Of a stretch of DNA of 64,000 nt, positions 26,042-36,700 are shown one piece after another (the first letter of the stretch is position 1; each line of letters starts with the position of its first letter). The notes beneath the pieces are model-generated. The model did not search any database. It saw only the letters and a program-made list of their open reading frames with translations, and had not been told where the DNA came from. This DNA comes from Sphaerisporangium aureirubrum (GTDB taxonomy: Bacteria; Actinomycetota; Actinomycetes; Streptosporangiales; Streptosporangiaceae): contig NZ_JBHSRF010000049.1 in assembly GCF_042658925.1 (NCBI RefSeq), positions 1 to 64,000 of the forward strand. The letters are read 5' to 3'. The position numbers were made by a program, and so were the translations under genes.

Positions 26042-26182
26042 CACTGGGCCTGCGATCCGCCGACCGCCTGCCCCCGGAGAGGATCCGGAGTGATCCTTGA
26101 CCCGCCGGCCTCGCGGCCGATCAGGTGGGAGGGAGACCTCCGCTTGCGCGTCCAGCAGGCATGCCGGACCGATCAAGCAGCT

Positions 26183-26212
26183 ACATTACCACAACACCCC
26201 GCCAGGACCGAA
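26183..26212 (-). promoter_or_regulatory. candidate promoter of the infC operon
   Basis: TTCGGT (26212-26207) and TAATGT (26188-26183) are separated by 18 bases on the minus strand. Use of this promoter would give a leader of roughly 230 bases containing the attenuator-like element. The rest of 26042-26356 shows no gene. Confidence 0.4.
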
Positions 26213-26356
26213 ACATTCCCCCCGGTCCAGGCCCCGCCGCCCGAAAACCCCGCGGCCTGGCGGGCGTCCGCGGGATCCGGGGTAGGCACGCCATCGCCGG
26301 ATCGGGCCGCATCACCTGCCGGGAGCGGAACCCGCCATGCGGTCCGGGCCGTCGGT

Positions 26357-27184
26357 TCAGCGGGCGAGGGCCGCGCGGCGGCGGATCTCGGCCTCGCCCG
26401 CCGCGCGCACCGGGGCGACGGGGACGCCGGTCCTGCCGGTGTACAGCTCCACCTGGCGTACGGCCTGGTGGACGAGCATGGCGTACCCGCCGACGACGGT
26501 GGCGCCCGCCGCGTCCGCCGCCTGGGCCAGGGGGGTCGGCCAGGGGGCGTACACCACGTCGAACACCGCGGGGACGCCGCGCACCATGGCGGCGACCTCG
26601 TCGGCCGCGCCGGGCGGCAGCGTGGACACCACCAGCTCGGCGTCCAGGGCGCCGAGGCCGGCGAAGGCGCGCACGGTCAGCGCGACGCCGAGCCGATCGG
26701 CGACCCGCTCGGTCTCCCCGGCCCTGGCGCGGTCGCGGACCACCAGCAGGGCCTCGCGCAGGCCGAGCTCGCGCAGCGCCGCCAGCGCCGAGGCGGCCGT
26801 GGCGCCGCCGCCGAGGATCGCGGCCGAGCGGGGCGCGGTGACGCCCTTCTCGGCCAGCGCCTGGACTATGCCGTGCACGTCGGTGTTCTCGCCGTGCCGC
26901 GCGCCGCCGGAGAACACGACGGTGTTCACCCCGCCCACCGCCACGGCCAGCTCGGAGACGCTGTCCAGCAGAGGCAGCACGGCGCGCTTGAGCGGCATCG
27001 TGAGGGACAGGCCCGCCCACTCCGGGCCCATCCCCGCCAGCAGCCCTGGGAGCCGCTCCTCGTCGCACTCGACGGCGTCGTAGCGCCATCCGGTCAGCCC
27101 GAGGGCCTGGTAGGCGCCGCGGTGCAGCGCCGGGGACAGCGAGTGGGCGATCGGGGATCCGAGCACGGCGGCACGCCGCTCCAT
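26357..27184 (-). CDS. aroE: shikimate dehydrogenase
   Basis: The 275-residue NADPH-linked enzyme reduces 3-dehydroshikimate to shikimate in aromatic amino-acid synthesis. The N-terminal substrate site has VLGSPIAHSLSPALHR and LTMPLKRAV with the catalytic lysine. VGGVNTVVF, ENTDVHGI and the nucleotide loop ILGGGATAASAL follow. ATG 27184 overlaps the mltG stop by one base. The ruvX-mltG-aroE order is conserved in actinobacteria, where aroC and aroK usually follow, but they are not here. Confidence 0.94.
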   Translation of the reverse strand: MERRAAVLGSPIAHSLSPALHRGAYQALGLTGWRYDAVECDEERLPGLLAGMGPEWAGLSLTMPLKRAVLPLLDSVSELAVAVGGVNTVVFSGGARHGENTDVHGIVQALAEKGVTAPRSAAILGGGATAASALAALRELGLREALLVVRDRARAGETERVADRLGVALTVRAFAGLGALDAELVVSTLPPGAADEVAAMVRGVPAVFDVVYAPWPTPLAQAADAAGATVVGGYAMLVHQAVRQVELYTGRTGVPVAPVRAAGEAEIRRRAALAR

Positions 27185-28347
27185 CAGCCGCCGTCCTGGC
27201 TGCGGTTGAAGTCCTCCACCAGCTGGAGGAACTCGCTCTCCGAGTCGGTGAACTTGGTGATCTTCTTCTTGGGGTCGACGGTCACGAAGAACAGCCACGG
27301 GCCGTCGGCCGGGTTGAGCGCCGCTTCGAGGGCGTGGTCCCCGGGGTTGCCGATCGGCCCCGGCGGCAGGCCGGCGCGCGCGTAGGTGTTGTACGGCGAC
27401 TTGCTCTTCAGCTGCTCGTGGGTGGCCGCGATGCCGTACTCGCCGAGGCCGTACATCACCGTGCTGTCCATCTGGAGCAGCATCGGCGGCGTGCGGTTCA
27501 GGCGGTTGTAGATGACCCGGGCGACCTTGGGCATGTCCTCGTACCGGCCCGACTCCGCCTGGACGATGCTGGCCACCGTGACGACCTGCAGCGGGGTGAG
27601 GCCCACCCGCCGCGCGCCCGCGACCAGGTCGGCCTCCTCGGCGGCGTGGTCGAACCGCTCCACCATGCCCGACAGCAGCTCGTCGGGGGGCGTGCGGGGC
27701 GAGACCTCGTAGGTCGCGGGGAACGCGAAGCCCTCCAGCTTGCCCTTGGCGTACGCGGGCAGGCCGAGCTCCTTGCCGTTCTTGGCGGCCCGCTGGAACT
27801 CCCGCACCGGCCGGCCGGTGGCGGTGGACAGCTGCTCCAGGACCTGGGAGAGGCGCAGTCCCTCGCGCAGGGTGAGGGTGGTCTTCAGGCGGCGCTCGGG
27901 GTCCAGCAGCGGGATCGCGTTGACGGCGGCCATGCCCTTGCGGAGCTTGTACTCGCCCGGCTGGAGGGACGCGCTCTTGCCGGCGGCGCCGATCGCGTTG
28001 ACGAACGCCCGCTCGCTGGCCACCACACCCTGGTCGACCAGGGTCTGGGCCACCTCGGTCGCGGACTGGCCCGGCTTGATGGTCACGATGACCTCGCCGG
28101 TGCCCTGGCCGGTGTAGTCCTTGGGGATGGTGAGGCCGCGGATCCAGGTGAACCCGAAGTATCCGCCCGCGCCGACCACCCCGACGATGATGATCATCGC
28201 GAGTAGGAAGGCGGCGAAACCCTTGCGGCGCTGCCGTCGCTGGCGCCGTCTGCTGCGGCTGCGAGAGGTCCGGGAATTGCGAGACCTGCGCCGGGGACCC
28301 TCGTCGTCCTCGGCACCCAGCAGATTGTCGAGGTCCAGATCGCTCAT
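27184..28347 (-). CDS. mltG: endolytic peptidoglycan transglycosylase MltG
   Basis: The 387-residue type II membrane protein cuts nascent glycan strands. It has a cytoplasmic N tail rich in Arg/Ser, one membrane segment (about residues 45-65, AFLLAMIIIVGVVGAGGYFGF), a LysM-like region and the YceG catalytic domain. The domain includes VASIVQAES with the conserved Glu, MDSTVMYGLG and PYNTYARAGLPPGPIGNPG. I used ATG 28347; the TTG at 28362 has no properly spaced ribosome-binding site. A paralogue precedes it, and aroE is translationally coupled behind it. Confidence 0.93.
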   Translation of the reverse strand: MSDLDLDNLLGAEDDEGPRRRSRNSRTSRSRSRRRQRRQRRKGFAAFLLAMIIIVGVVGAGGYFGFTWIRGLTIPKDYTGQGTGEVIVTIKPGQSATEVAQTLVDQGVVASERAFVNAIGAAGKSASLQPGEYKLRKGMAAVNAIPLLDPERRLKTTLTLREGLRLSQVLEQLSTATGRPVREFQRAAKNGKELGLPAYAKGKLEGFAFPATYEVSPRTPPDELLSGMVERFDHAAEEADLVAGARRVGLTPLQVVTVASIVQAESGRYEDMPKVARVIYNRLNRTPPMLLQMDSTVMYGLGEYGIAATHEQLKSKSPYNTYARAGLPPGPIGNPGDHALEAALNPADGPWLFFVTVDPKKKITKFTDSESEFLQLVEDFNRSQDGG

Positions 28348-28519
28348 AGGTGCGCTCGCCAATCTCCCGGTAGGAGCGGCCCGTCGTCAAGCCAGTGCCG
28401 TAAATTGGTGCGACAAGCCGGGCATGACGGGGTTGGGGGGCATGGGGCGCAGGTGACCTGCGCGGCGCCGTGCGACCCCGGGGACGCGCCGCTGGGGTGC
28501 GCCCGCCGGGCGGCGTGCA
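28348..28519. other. spacer between mltG paralogues with a palindrome
   Basis: The 172-base gap separates two same-strand paralogues. It contains the 17-base palindrome GCGCAGGTGACCTGCGC (28447-28463), either an operator or a hairpin. The gap implies that the downstream mltG may have its own promoter. Confidence 0.45.
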
Positions 28520-29704
28520 TCAGTGCCGCCTCAGACGGGCGTGCAGCTCTTCGCGGAATTTCACAAACTCACTTTCTTTGTCAGTGAATTTGGTGATTCT
28601 ACGCGCCGGATCGACCGTGACGAACCAGTACCAATCACCCTTTGCCGGATAAAGCGCCGCACGGAGTGCCGCCTCGCCGGGGTTGGCGATGGGACCGGGA
28701 GGCAGCCCGGGACGCAGGTAGGTGTTGTACGGGGTGTCGCGCTTGATCTCGGCGTGTGACGCCACGATGCCGTGCTTGCCCAGGCCGTACATCACCGTGC
28801 TGTCCATCTCGAGCTTGGCACCGGAGGCGAGGCGATTGTAGACGACCCTCGCGATCTTGGGGTAGTCGGCGCCCGTGCCGCCCTCCGCCTGCACGATGCT
28901 GGCCAGCACCACCACCTGCCGGGGCGTCAGCCGCACCCGGGCCGCGCCCGCCTCCAGCTCCAGCTTGGCGGCGGCGCGCTTGAAGCGCCGCACCGTGGCC
29001 CGCATCAGGTCCTTCGGGGTCGTCCTCGGCTCGACGTCGTAGGTGGCGGGGAACAGGAAGCCCTCCGCCTTCCCGGCCGCGTACGCCGGCAGCCCGAGCC
29101 CTTCCGGTGCCGCCGCGAGCGCCGCCAGCTCCGCCGCGGGCAGCCCGGAGCCCTGCGCCAGCCGCGCGACCGTCTCCACGGCCCGCAGGCCCTCGGGCAC
29201 CGTCACGCGTTTCCTGACCCGCGACCGCGACTCCAGCATCAGGTCCAGCGCCGCCGCCGCGGCCATCTTCCTGCGCAGCCGGTAGCTCCCCGGCCGCAGC
29301 GTGCCCGCCTTCCCCCGCTCCTCCACCACCCGCACGAAAGCCCCCCGGCTGGCCACCACCCCGGCCTTGACCAGCGCGTCCCCGACCTCCCCCGCCGACA
29401 CCCCCACCGGCACCTCGACCACCACGGCGCCCGCGCCACCCCCCTGGAAGTCCTCCGGCACCAGCAACGGCCGCAACACCATCACCGCGACCAGGACCCC
29501 CACCCCCACCACCAGGGTCCCCAGCCCCAGGACCAGCATCATCACCCCACGCCGTCCCCTGCGCGCCCGGTGCCCCTCGTCCTCCTCCTCGGCACCGTCG
29601 AACCGCAGCAGCCCGTCCTGCTCGGGGCCGCCCTCGTCACTGGAACGGTCCATCCCGCGCGCGGCACCTTCCGCGTCGCCGTCCTCGGGAGCGGAGCGGG
29701 TCAT
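28520..29704 (-). CDS. second MltG-like endolytic transglycosylase
   Basis: A 394-residue paralogue of the adjacent mltG. It has an acidic N tail, one membrane segment (about 54-77, VMMLVLGLGTLVVGVGVLVAV) and a YceG domain that keeps ASIVQAEG with the conserved Glu, MDSTVMYGLG and PYNTYLRPGLPPGPIANPG. Both copies end in near-identical FVTVDP and ITKFTD segments, so they arose by tandem duplication. This copy is coupled to ruvX (ATGA overlap), the position normally held by the single mltG. The catalytic residues look intact, so it is probably active. Confidence 0.88.
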   Translation of the reverse strand: MTRSAPEDGDAEGAARGMDRSSDEGGPEQDGLLRFDGAEEEDEGHRARRGRRGVMMLVLGLGTLVVGVGVLVAVMVLRPLLVPEDFQGGGAGAVVVEVPVGVSAGEVGDALVKAGVVASRGAFVRVVEERGKAGTLRPGSYRLRRKMAAAAALDLMLESRSRVRKRVTVPEGLRAVETVARLAQGSGLPAAELAALAAAPEGLGLPAYAAGKAEGFLFPATYDVEPRTTPKDLMRATVRRFKRAAAKLELEAGAARVRLTPRQVVVLASIVQAEGGTGADYPKIARVVYNRLASGAKLEMDSTVMYGLGKHGIVASHAEIKRDTPYNTYLRPGLPPGPIANPGEAALRAALYPAKGDWYWFVTVDPARRITKFTDKESEFVKFREELHARLRRH

Positions 29705-30186
29705 TTGGCGGGTCCCGGGCCAGGCTCTCCGCCCGGCGGGGGGACGGGAACGCCCGGAGGAGCACCGGAGGCACGTTCGGCGTCCAGCGCGGCCTGGAGG
29801 AGCACCACGGCGGCGGCCTGGTCGATGACGGCACGCTGGTTCTTGGCCCGCACACCGCTCGACCGCAGGTCCTGCTGCGCCGAGACGGTGGTGAGCCGCT
29901 CGTCGTACAGGCGGACCGGCGTGGGAGCCACCCGCGACGCGAGCCGCACCGCGAACTCCCGCGCGGCCACGGCCGCATGACTCTCCCGCCCCGACAACGA
30001 CGTGGGCAGCCCGACGACCACCTCGACGGCCTCGTACTCGGCCACGATCGCCGCCAGCCGGCTCAGATCCCCCCGCCCCCGCCGCACCGTCTCCACCGGC
30101 GTGGCCAGCACCCCCGAAGGATCACTACGGGCCACCCCGACCCGTACCGCCCCCACGTCGACGCCGACCCGCACCCCCCGCCTCAC
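29701..30186 (-). CDS. ruvX: Holliday junction resolvase-like RuvX (YqgF)
   Basis: The 161-residue RNase H-fold protein of the YqgF family is linked to pre-16S rRNA 5' processing and possibly to junction resolution. Motifs are VGVDVGAVRVGVARSD (first acidic residues), VVVGLPTSLSG, LYDERLTT and DQAAAVVLLQ. GTG 30186 has GGGGAG eight bases upstream. The C-terminal Pro/Gly-rich tail (about 20 residues) is an actinobacterial-type extension. The next gene starts in its stop codon (ATGA). Confidence 0.93.
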   Translation of the reverse strand: MRRGVRVGVDVGAVRVGVARSDPSGVLATPVETVRRGRGDLSRLAAIVAEYEAVEVVVGLPTSLSGRESHAAVAAREFAVRLASRVAPTPVRLYDERLTTVSAQQDLRSSGVRAKNQRAVIDQAAAVVLLQAALDAERASGAPPGVPVPPPGGEPGPGPAK

Positions 30187-30248
30187 GCCACCACTCCCCC
30201 GCCCACCCGCGCCACGCGGGTATCGAAGCGCACCGAGCGCGAACCCCT

Positions 30249-30487
30249 CGGAAAGAACCCACCCCCACGCCGGAAGAGATGGCCGGAGGCGAGGCGGGTG
30301 GTCGGTGACATGAAGGCGGGGTGGGTCATCGGAAAGAAGCCGCCCCCAGGCCGGAAGGGGTGGCCGGGGGCTAGGCGAGTGGTCGGTGACGTGAAGGCGG
30401 GGTGGGTCATCGGAAAGAACCCGCCCCCGGACCGGAAGGGGTGGCCGGGGGCGAGGCGGGTGATGGGTGGCATGGGAGTGGGGTGGG

Positions 30488-30491
<4 letters not shown>
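30249..30491. repeat. 81-bp tandem repeat, three copies
   Basis: Three head-to-tail copies start at 30249, 30330 and 30411, each exactly 81 bases, opening with CGGAAAGAA and ending near GGGGTGGGTCAT. Copies 1 and 2 are very similar; the last third of copy 3 has diverged and runs into the alaS stop codon. On the minus strand each unit holds a CCCCC/GGGGG-type hairpin followed by a TTCTTTCC tract, so the array may act as repeated terminators between alaS and ruvX. Confidence 0.85.
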
Positions 30492-33160
<2,669 letters not shown>

Positions 33161-33161
33161 C

Positions 33162-33416
33162 TCAGCGGCCGTCCTTTTCGTCGTGGTGGTGGATATGTCC
33201 AACGGTGTCGAGTCCGAGACGCGCGTGCAACTCGGTTTCCCTGGCGGCCGACAGGCGCCGGACGTCCCCGGTGAACCCGCGGGCCTCGGCCAGCAGCCCG
33301 GCCGCCCGGCCCGCCGTGCGGCGGGCGATGTGGTCGGGCTTCAACGCTTGAAGCTTACGCATCGCCCAGACTCCGGCGTACGCGCCGAGGGCGAAGTAGA
33401 AAAGGCGGCGGATCAC
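33162..33416 (-). CDS. small hypothetical protein (DUF6167-like)
   Basis: The 84-residue protein begins MIRRLFYFALGAYAGVWAMRKLQAL, with one short membrane-inserting helix, and ends in a His-rich tail (HIHHHDEKDGR). Such proteins sit between the DUF948 gene and alaS in many actinobacteria. Its function is unknown. The GTG start overlaps the upstream stop as GTGA. Confidence 0.8.
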   Translation of the reverse strand: MIRRLFYFALGAYAGVWAMRKLQALKPDHIARRTAGRAAGLLAEARGFTGDVRRLSAARETELHARLGLDTVGHIHHHDEKDGR

Positions 33417-33799
33417 TGGGAACGCCTTCCCCGGGACAGCGCCGCGGGGCGGCGGCGGGCGGCGAAGGCGCCGCGGATGCCGTGCATCAGCGAGGCGGTC
33501 TTGACCAGCGGGGCGGTGAACACGGTGGACACGACACCGGTGATCTTGGCCAGGTCGCCGCTCGCCTCGCGCATGTTGCCCGCGATGGCCTCGGCCGCGA
33601 CGAGCTGGCGGTTGGTCTCGGCGACCGTGAGGGTCATGTCCTCCAGCAGCGGGACCATGCGGTCACTCAGCTCGGCGACCGTCCTGGCGGTGCGGTCGAG
33701 CAGCCGGCCCAGTTTCACCAGCACCACGGCAAGAAAGCAGACGAGGATCGCCCAGAACAGGGCGACGATGAGGCCGGCGACCTCTCCCGCGCTCAGCAT
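33413..33799 (-). CDS. DUF948 membrane protein
   Basis: The 128-residue protein has an N-terminal membrane helix (about residues 5-28, VAGLIVALFWAILVCFLAVVL). It is followed by an amphipathic, coiled-coil-like region typical of DUF948, and a basic C tail. I chose ATG 33799 (MLSAGEVAG) over an upstream codon because the hydrophobic segment then lies at the N terminus. It shares an operon with the next gene and alaS. The function is not established. Confidence 0.8.
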   Translation of the reverse strand: MLSAGEVAGLIVALFWAILVCFLAVVLVKLGRLLDRTARTVAELSDRMVPLLEDMTLTVAETNRQLVAAEAIAGNMREASGDLAKITGVVSTVFTAPLVKTASLMHGIRGAFAARRRPAALSRGRRSQ

Positions 33800-34026
33800 C
33801 TCGGTGCATCCCCTCAATAAGCGCCCGGCAACTGTACGGCCCGGCTCGGGGCGGATGGGATGGTCAAGACCCTATCGCGCCCCGCCCCCTGCCCCGCCTC
33901 CAGCGCGCGACTTGTGGACAACCCCTCGGCGTTCCGCTCCGGTCACCACCTGCCGCCCTGCCCGATGTCCCCAGGCCTAGCCCGTACCACCTCCCGCCAG
34001 TGAGGCTTGTGGTGGGTGGTAGCGGT

Positions 34027-34142
34027 ATTCCGGCGGCGCCGCCGTAGTCCCGTCTCCTCGCCGAAGTCCGCCTTCCCGGCGGCGCAGCCGTCGTGCCGTC
34101 GCCTCGCCGAGATCCGTCATTCCGGCGGCGCCGCCGGAATGA
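34027..34142. repeat. imperfect 45-47 bp direct repeats ending in a 24-bp palindrome
   Basis: TTCCGGCGGCGC-like units begin at 34028, 34073 and 34120, each followed by a GTC..CTCGCCGA.GTCCG-type segment in the first two. The third unit forms a perfect 24-base palindrome at 34119-34142 (CATTCCGGCGGC and its complement). Confidence 0.7.
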
Positions 34143-34165
34143 CGTCGCCCCGTCGGGGTTCGTCT

Positions 34166-34440
34166 TTTCGGCGCCGAATCGGCGAGATGTGGTACGGCGA
34201 ACACGGCGCCGCCATACGGCGGGACACCGGCCACCGGAACGCATCGTGGTGGAGCACCATGAGCCCGGCAGGGCCCCGGGGGTGCGGGGGTGTCCCCCGC
34301 ATGAGCACAGCCCTCGCGCCTTCCGCGCGGAGCGCGTCCGCCGCGAGGACCATTTCACCGGCGCCGCGCACACCACGGGTTGCCCGCCGTACGACGGCGC
34401 CGACTTCGCCGTACCACGTCCCGCCGTACCGGCGCCGGAA
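34166..34440. repeat. 275-bp inverted-repeat element (MITE-like or structured RNA)
   Basis: The left arm (34166-34225) and the complement of the right arm (34381-34440) match at roughly 80% over 60 bases by eye and share GTGGTACGGCGAA exactly. The spacer of about 155 bases contains another hairpin, TGCGGGGG/CCCCCGCA with a TGT loop (34283-34301). There is no transposase gene and I saw no target-site duplication. Confidence 0.65.
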
Positions 34441-34468
34441 CACAGGTCAACACCGTTCGGACGGGTGC

Positions 34469-34511
34469 GGGGCGCGGAGGGCCCGGGGCGCGGAGGGCCC
34501 GGGGCGCGGAG
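34469..34511. repeat. 16-bp tandem repeat
   Basis: GGGGCGCGGAGGGCCC occurs twice in direct succession (34469-34484, 34485-34500), followed by a partial third copy to about 34511, just downstream of rarA. Confidence 0.75.
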
Positions 34512-34579
34512 GCGAATGGCACGGGGCACAGAGGCGAGGGGCGGGAGGGTGGGGCTGGTGGGGAGGGTGGAGGGAGGGG

Positions 34580-35896
34580 TTAGGGGTGGTTGCGGAGGTA
34601 GTCGCGGATTTTGGTCCAGCGGGTGGCTACCTGGGCTTCGGCGCCGTGGGTGGTGGGCTCGTAGTACTGGCGGTCCTGGAGGTTCTGGGGGGCGTACTCC
34701 TGGGGGACCAGGCCGTGGTCGTAGTCGTGGGGGTACTTGTAGTCCTTGCCGTGGCCGAGTTTGGCGGCGCCGGGGTAGTGGGAGTCGCGGAGGTGGGAGG
34801 GGATCTGGCCGATGAGGCCGCGGCGGACGTCGGCGGTGGCGGCGCCAAGGGCCTTGACCACGGCGTTGGACTTGGGGGCCAGGGCGCAGTGGATCACGGC
34901 GTGGGCGAGGTTGATGGCACCCTCGGGGAGGCCGATCATCTGGACGGCCTGGGCGGCGGCCACGGCGACCTGGAGGCAGGTGGGGTCGGCCATGCCGACG
35001 TCCTCGGAGGCGAAGATGACGATGCGGCGGGAGATGAAGCGGGGATCCTCGCCGGCCTCGACCATGCGGGCCAGGTAGTGGAGCGCGGCGTCGGCGTCCG
35101 ACCCGCGCATGCTCTTGATGAACGCGCTGACCACGTCGTAGTGCTGGTCGCCCTGCCGGTCGTAGCGCACCGCGGCCTTGTCGACGGCCTTCTCGACGGT
35201 CTCGACGGTGATCTCCCCCGACGGGACGATCAGCGCCGCGGCCTCCAGGTAGGTCAGCGAGCGCCGCGCGTCTCCCCCGGCCAGGCGCACCAGGTGGTCG
35301 GCCGCCTCCGAGGCCAGGGTGACCCTCCCGCCGAGGCCCCGCGGGTCGCGCACGGCGCGTTCCAGGACCGCGCGGACGTCCTCCTCCGACAAGGGCTCCA
35401 GCGTCAGCAGCAGCGACCGGGACAGCAGCGGCGAGATCACCGAGAAGAAGGGATTCTCGGTGGTGGCGCCGATGAAGGTCACCCAGCGGTTCTCCACGGC
35501 GGGCAGCAGCGCGTCCTGCTGGGCCTTGTTGAAGCGGTGGACCTCGTCGACGAACAGCACGGTCTGGCGCCCGCTCATGCCGAGCTCGCCCTTGGCCTGG
35601 TCGATGGCCGCGCGGACCTCCTTGACGCCCGCGGAGACCGCCGAGACCTCGACGAAGCGGCGTTTGGTGGCGCCGGCCACGACGTACGCCAGGGTGGTCT
35701 TCCCGGTGCCGGGCGGGCCCCACAGGAACAGCGACATGGGCGCGTCGCTCTCCACCAGCCGCCGCAGGGGGGTGCCGGGCCCGAGGAGGTGGCGCTGGCC
35801 GATCACCTCGTCCAGGCCGCGGGGCCGCATGCGCACCGCCAGCGGCTCCTGGCTCCGGTGGGCCTCCTCCGCCGCCGCGTCGAACAAACTCTCCAC
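34580..35896 (-). CDS. rarA: replication-associated recombination protein A (RarA/MgsA)
   Basis: The 438-residue AAA+ ATPase acts at stalled replication forks. Walker A is GPPGTGKTT (about 60-68), Walker B LFVDEVHR, sensor GATTENPFF and arginine finger region SRSLLLTLEPL. C-terminal tetramerisation helices contain AKLGHGKDYKYPHDYD, a hallmark of the family. GTG 35896 is the assigned start. Downstream is the repeat-rich island. Confidence 0.95.
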   Translation of the reverse strand: MESLFDAAAEEAHRSQEPLAVRMRPRGLDEVIGQRHLLGPGTPLRRLVESDAPMSLFLWGPPGTGKTTLAYVVAGATKRRFVEVSAVSAGVKEVRAAIDQAKGELGMSGRQTVLFVDEVHRFNKAQQDALLPAVENRWVTFIGATTENPFFSVISPLLSRSLLLTLEPLSEEDVRAVLERAVRDPRGLGGRVTLASEAADHLVRLAGGDARRSLTYLEAAALIVPSGEITVETVEKAVDKAAVRYDRQGDQHYDVVSAFIKSMRGSDADAALHYLARMVEAGEDPRFISRRIVIFASEDVGMADPTCLQVAVAAAQAVQMIGLPEGAINLAHAVIHCALAPKSNAVVKALGAATADVRRGLIGQIPSHLRDSHYPGAAKLGHGKDYKYPHDYDHGLVPQEYAPQNLQDRQYYEPTTHGAEAQVATRWTKIRDYLRNHP

Positions 35897-35943
35897 GGGC
35901 CGACACTACCCGCCGTCACGGCGCCGCACCGCGTGCGGAGCGG

Positions 35944-36402
35944 TCAGCTCCAGACAGCGACGGCGCCGGTGTGCCCGGACCGGACCGCGTAGAACCCGGC
36001 CGCGACGGCCAGCACGACGGTGATCACGGTGAGGATCGCGGTGGCCACCTTGCCGAGCCGCAGGGACGAGTAGACCAGCAGCAGCGTGGACACCCCGAGC
36101 GCGATCGTGCTGTACAGCAGCGGGTTGGCGTAGCTCATGTGCTCGTCCAGCTTGGCGCCGAGGGGTCCCTCGGGCACCTCGCCGCCGAAGTTGCGGTCGA
36201 TGAAAGCCTCACCGCTCGCCTTGGCCGCGAACGCAGCGATCGGCGCCACCACCGACAGCAGGGCGACGGCCCAGCCGAGCTGAGGCCGCACCCGCGGCAC
36301 CACACCGAACACCACCGCCCCCACGGCGAGCAGCGGGATGAAGATGACGGCGGTGTGCACGATCAGGGGGTGGGCGGGCAGGCCGAAGACATCTTCGAAC
36401 AT
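35944..36402 (-). CDS. DUF2231 membrane protein
   Basis: The 152-residue protein has about four membrane helices (around residues 12-35, 40-60, 90-112 and 118-140) and the N-terminal LPAHPLIVHTAVIFIPLL motif with two histidines. Those histidines hint at haem or metal binding in this family, which is inference. ATG 36402 has CAGGAG upstream. The function is unknown. Confidence 0.85.
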   Translation of the reverse strand: MFEDVFGLPAHPLIVHTAVIFIPLLAVGAVVFGVVPRVRPQLGWAVALLSVVAPIAAFAAKASGEAFIDRNFGGEVPEGPLGAKLDEHMSYANPLLYSTIALGVSTLLLVYSSLRLGKVATAILTVITVVLAVAAGFYAVRSGHTGAVAVWS

Positions 36403-36700
36403 GATCTGGCTCCTGTCGGGTGGGTAGATCGCGTCCCCTCTATACGCGCGGGGCCGTCCGCAGGTTCTTGGACGGTCCCGGGTGCGCGCCCGCCCCCGCC
36501 GGCCACGTGAGCCCACGATGACGGGTGCCACGTCAAGGGACCGTAAGAAACTACCGCAGCGGACATTCCTCACCGCAAGCATCTGGCCTCCGTGCGGGTT
36601 CCCAAGCGGGAGGAACTACACGTTTTATGCGGTCGGCACACAAAGGCCGGTACGATTCCCGAGCATCTGAAGTCATCTATCCGCAAATGGAAGGCATACC
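36403..36700. other. divergent intergenic region
   Basis: The 298 bases separate the DUF2231 gene from a cyclophilin gene, so both promoters should lie here. I could not identify a convincing -35/-10 pair. GGAAGG at 36689-36694 serves as the cyclophilin ribosome-binding site. Confidence 0.4.

Larger units (their letters stand above)
33800..34579. other. palindrome- and repeat-rich intergenic island
   Basis: This 780-base gap lies between the rarA stop and the DUF948 gene. It has no convincing gene, but it is packed with structure: imperfect 46-base direct repeats, a 24-base perfect palindrome, a 275-base element with 60-base inverted arms, and 16-base tandem repeats. The open frames across it (Arg/Pro-rich on both strands) reflect the repeats. 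Confidence 0.7.

Noticed and set aside
30183..30473. 96-residue minus-strand ORF across the 81-bp repeats, ending in the ruvX start
   Set aside because: No ribosome-binding site at its ATG and the repeats are open in several frames. A coupled leader peptide cannot be excluded, but it is unsupported.
34007..34579. Arg/Pro-rich ORFs on both strands
   Set aside because: They track GC-rich repeats and palindromes, lack ribosome-binding sites and resemble no family.
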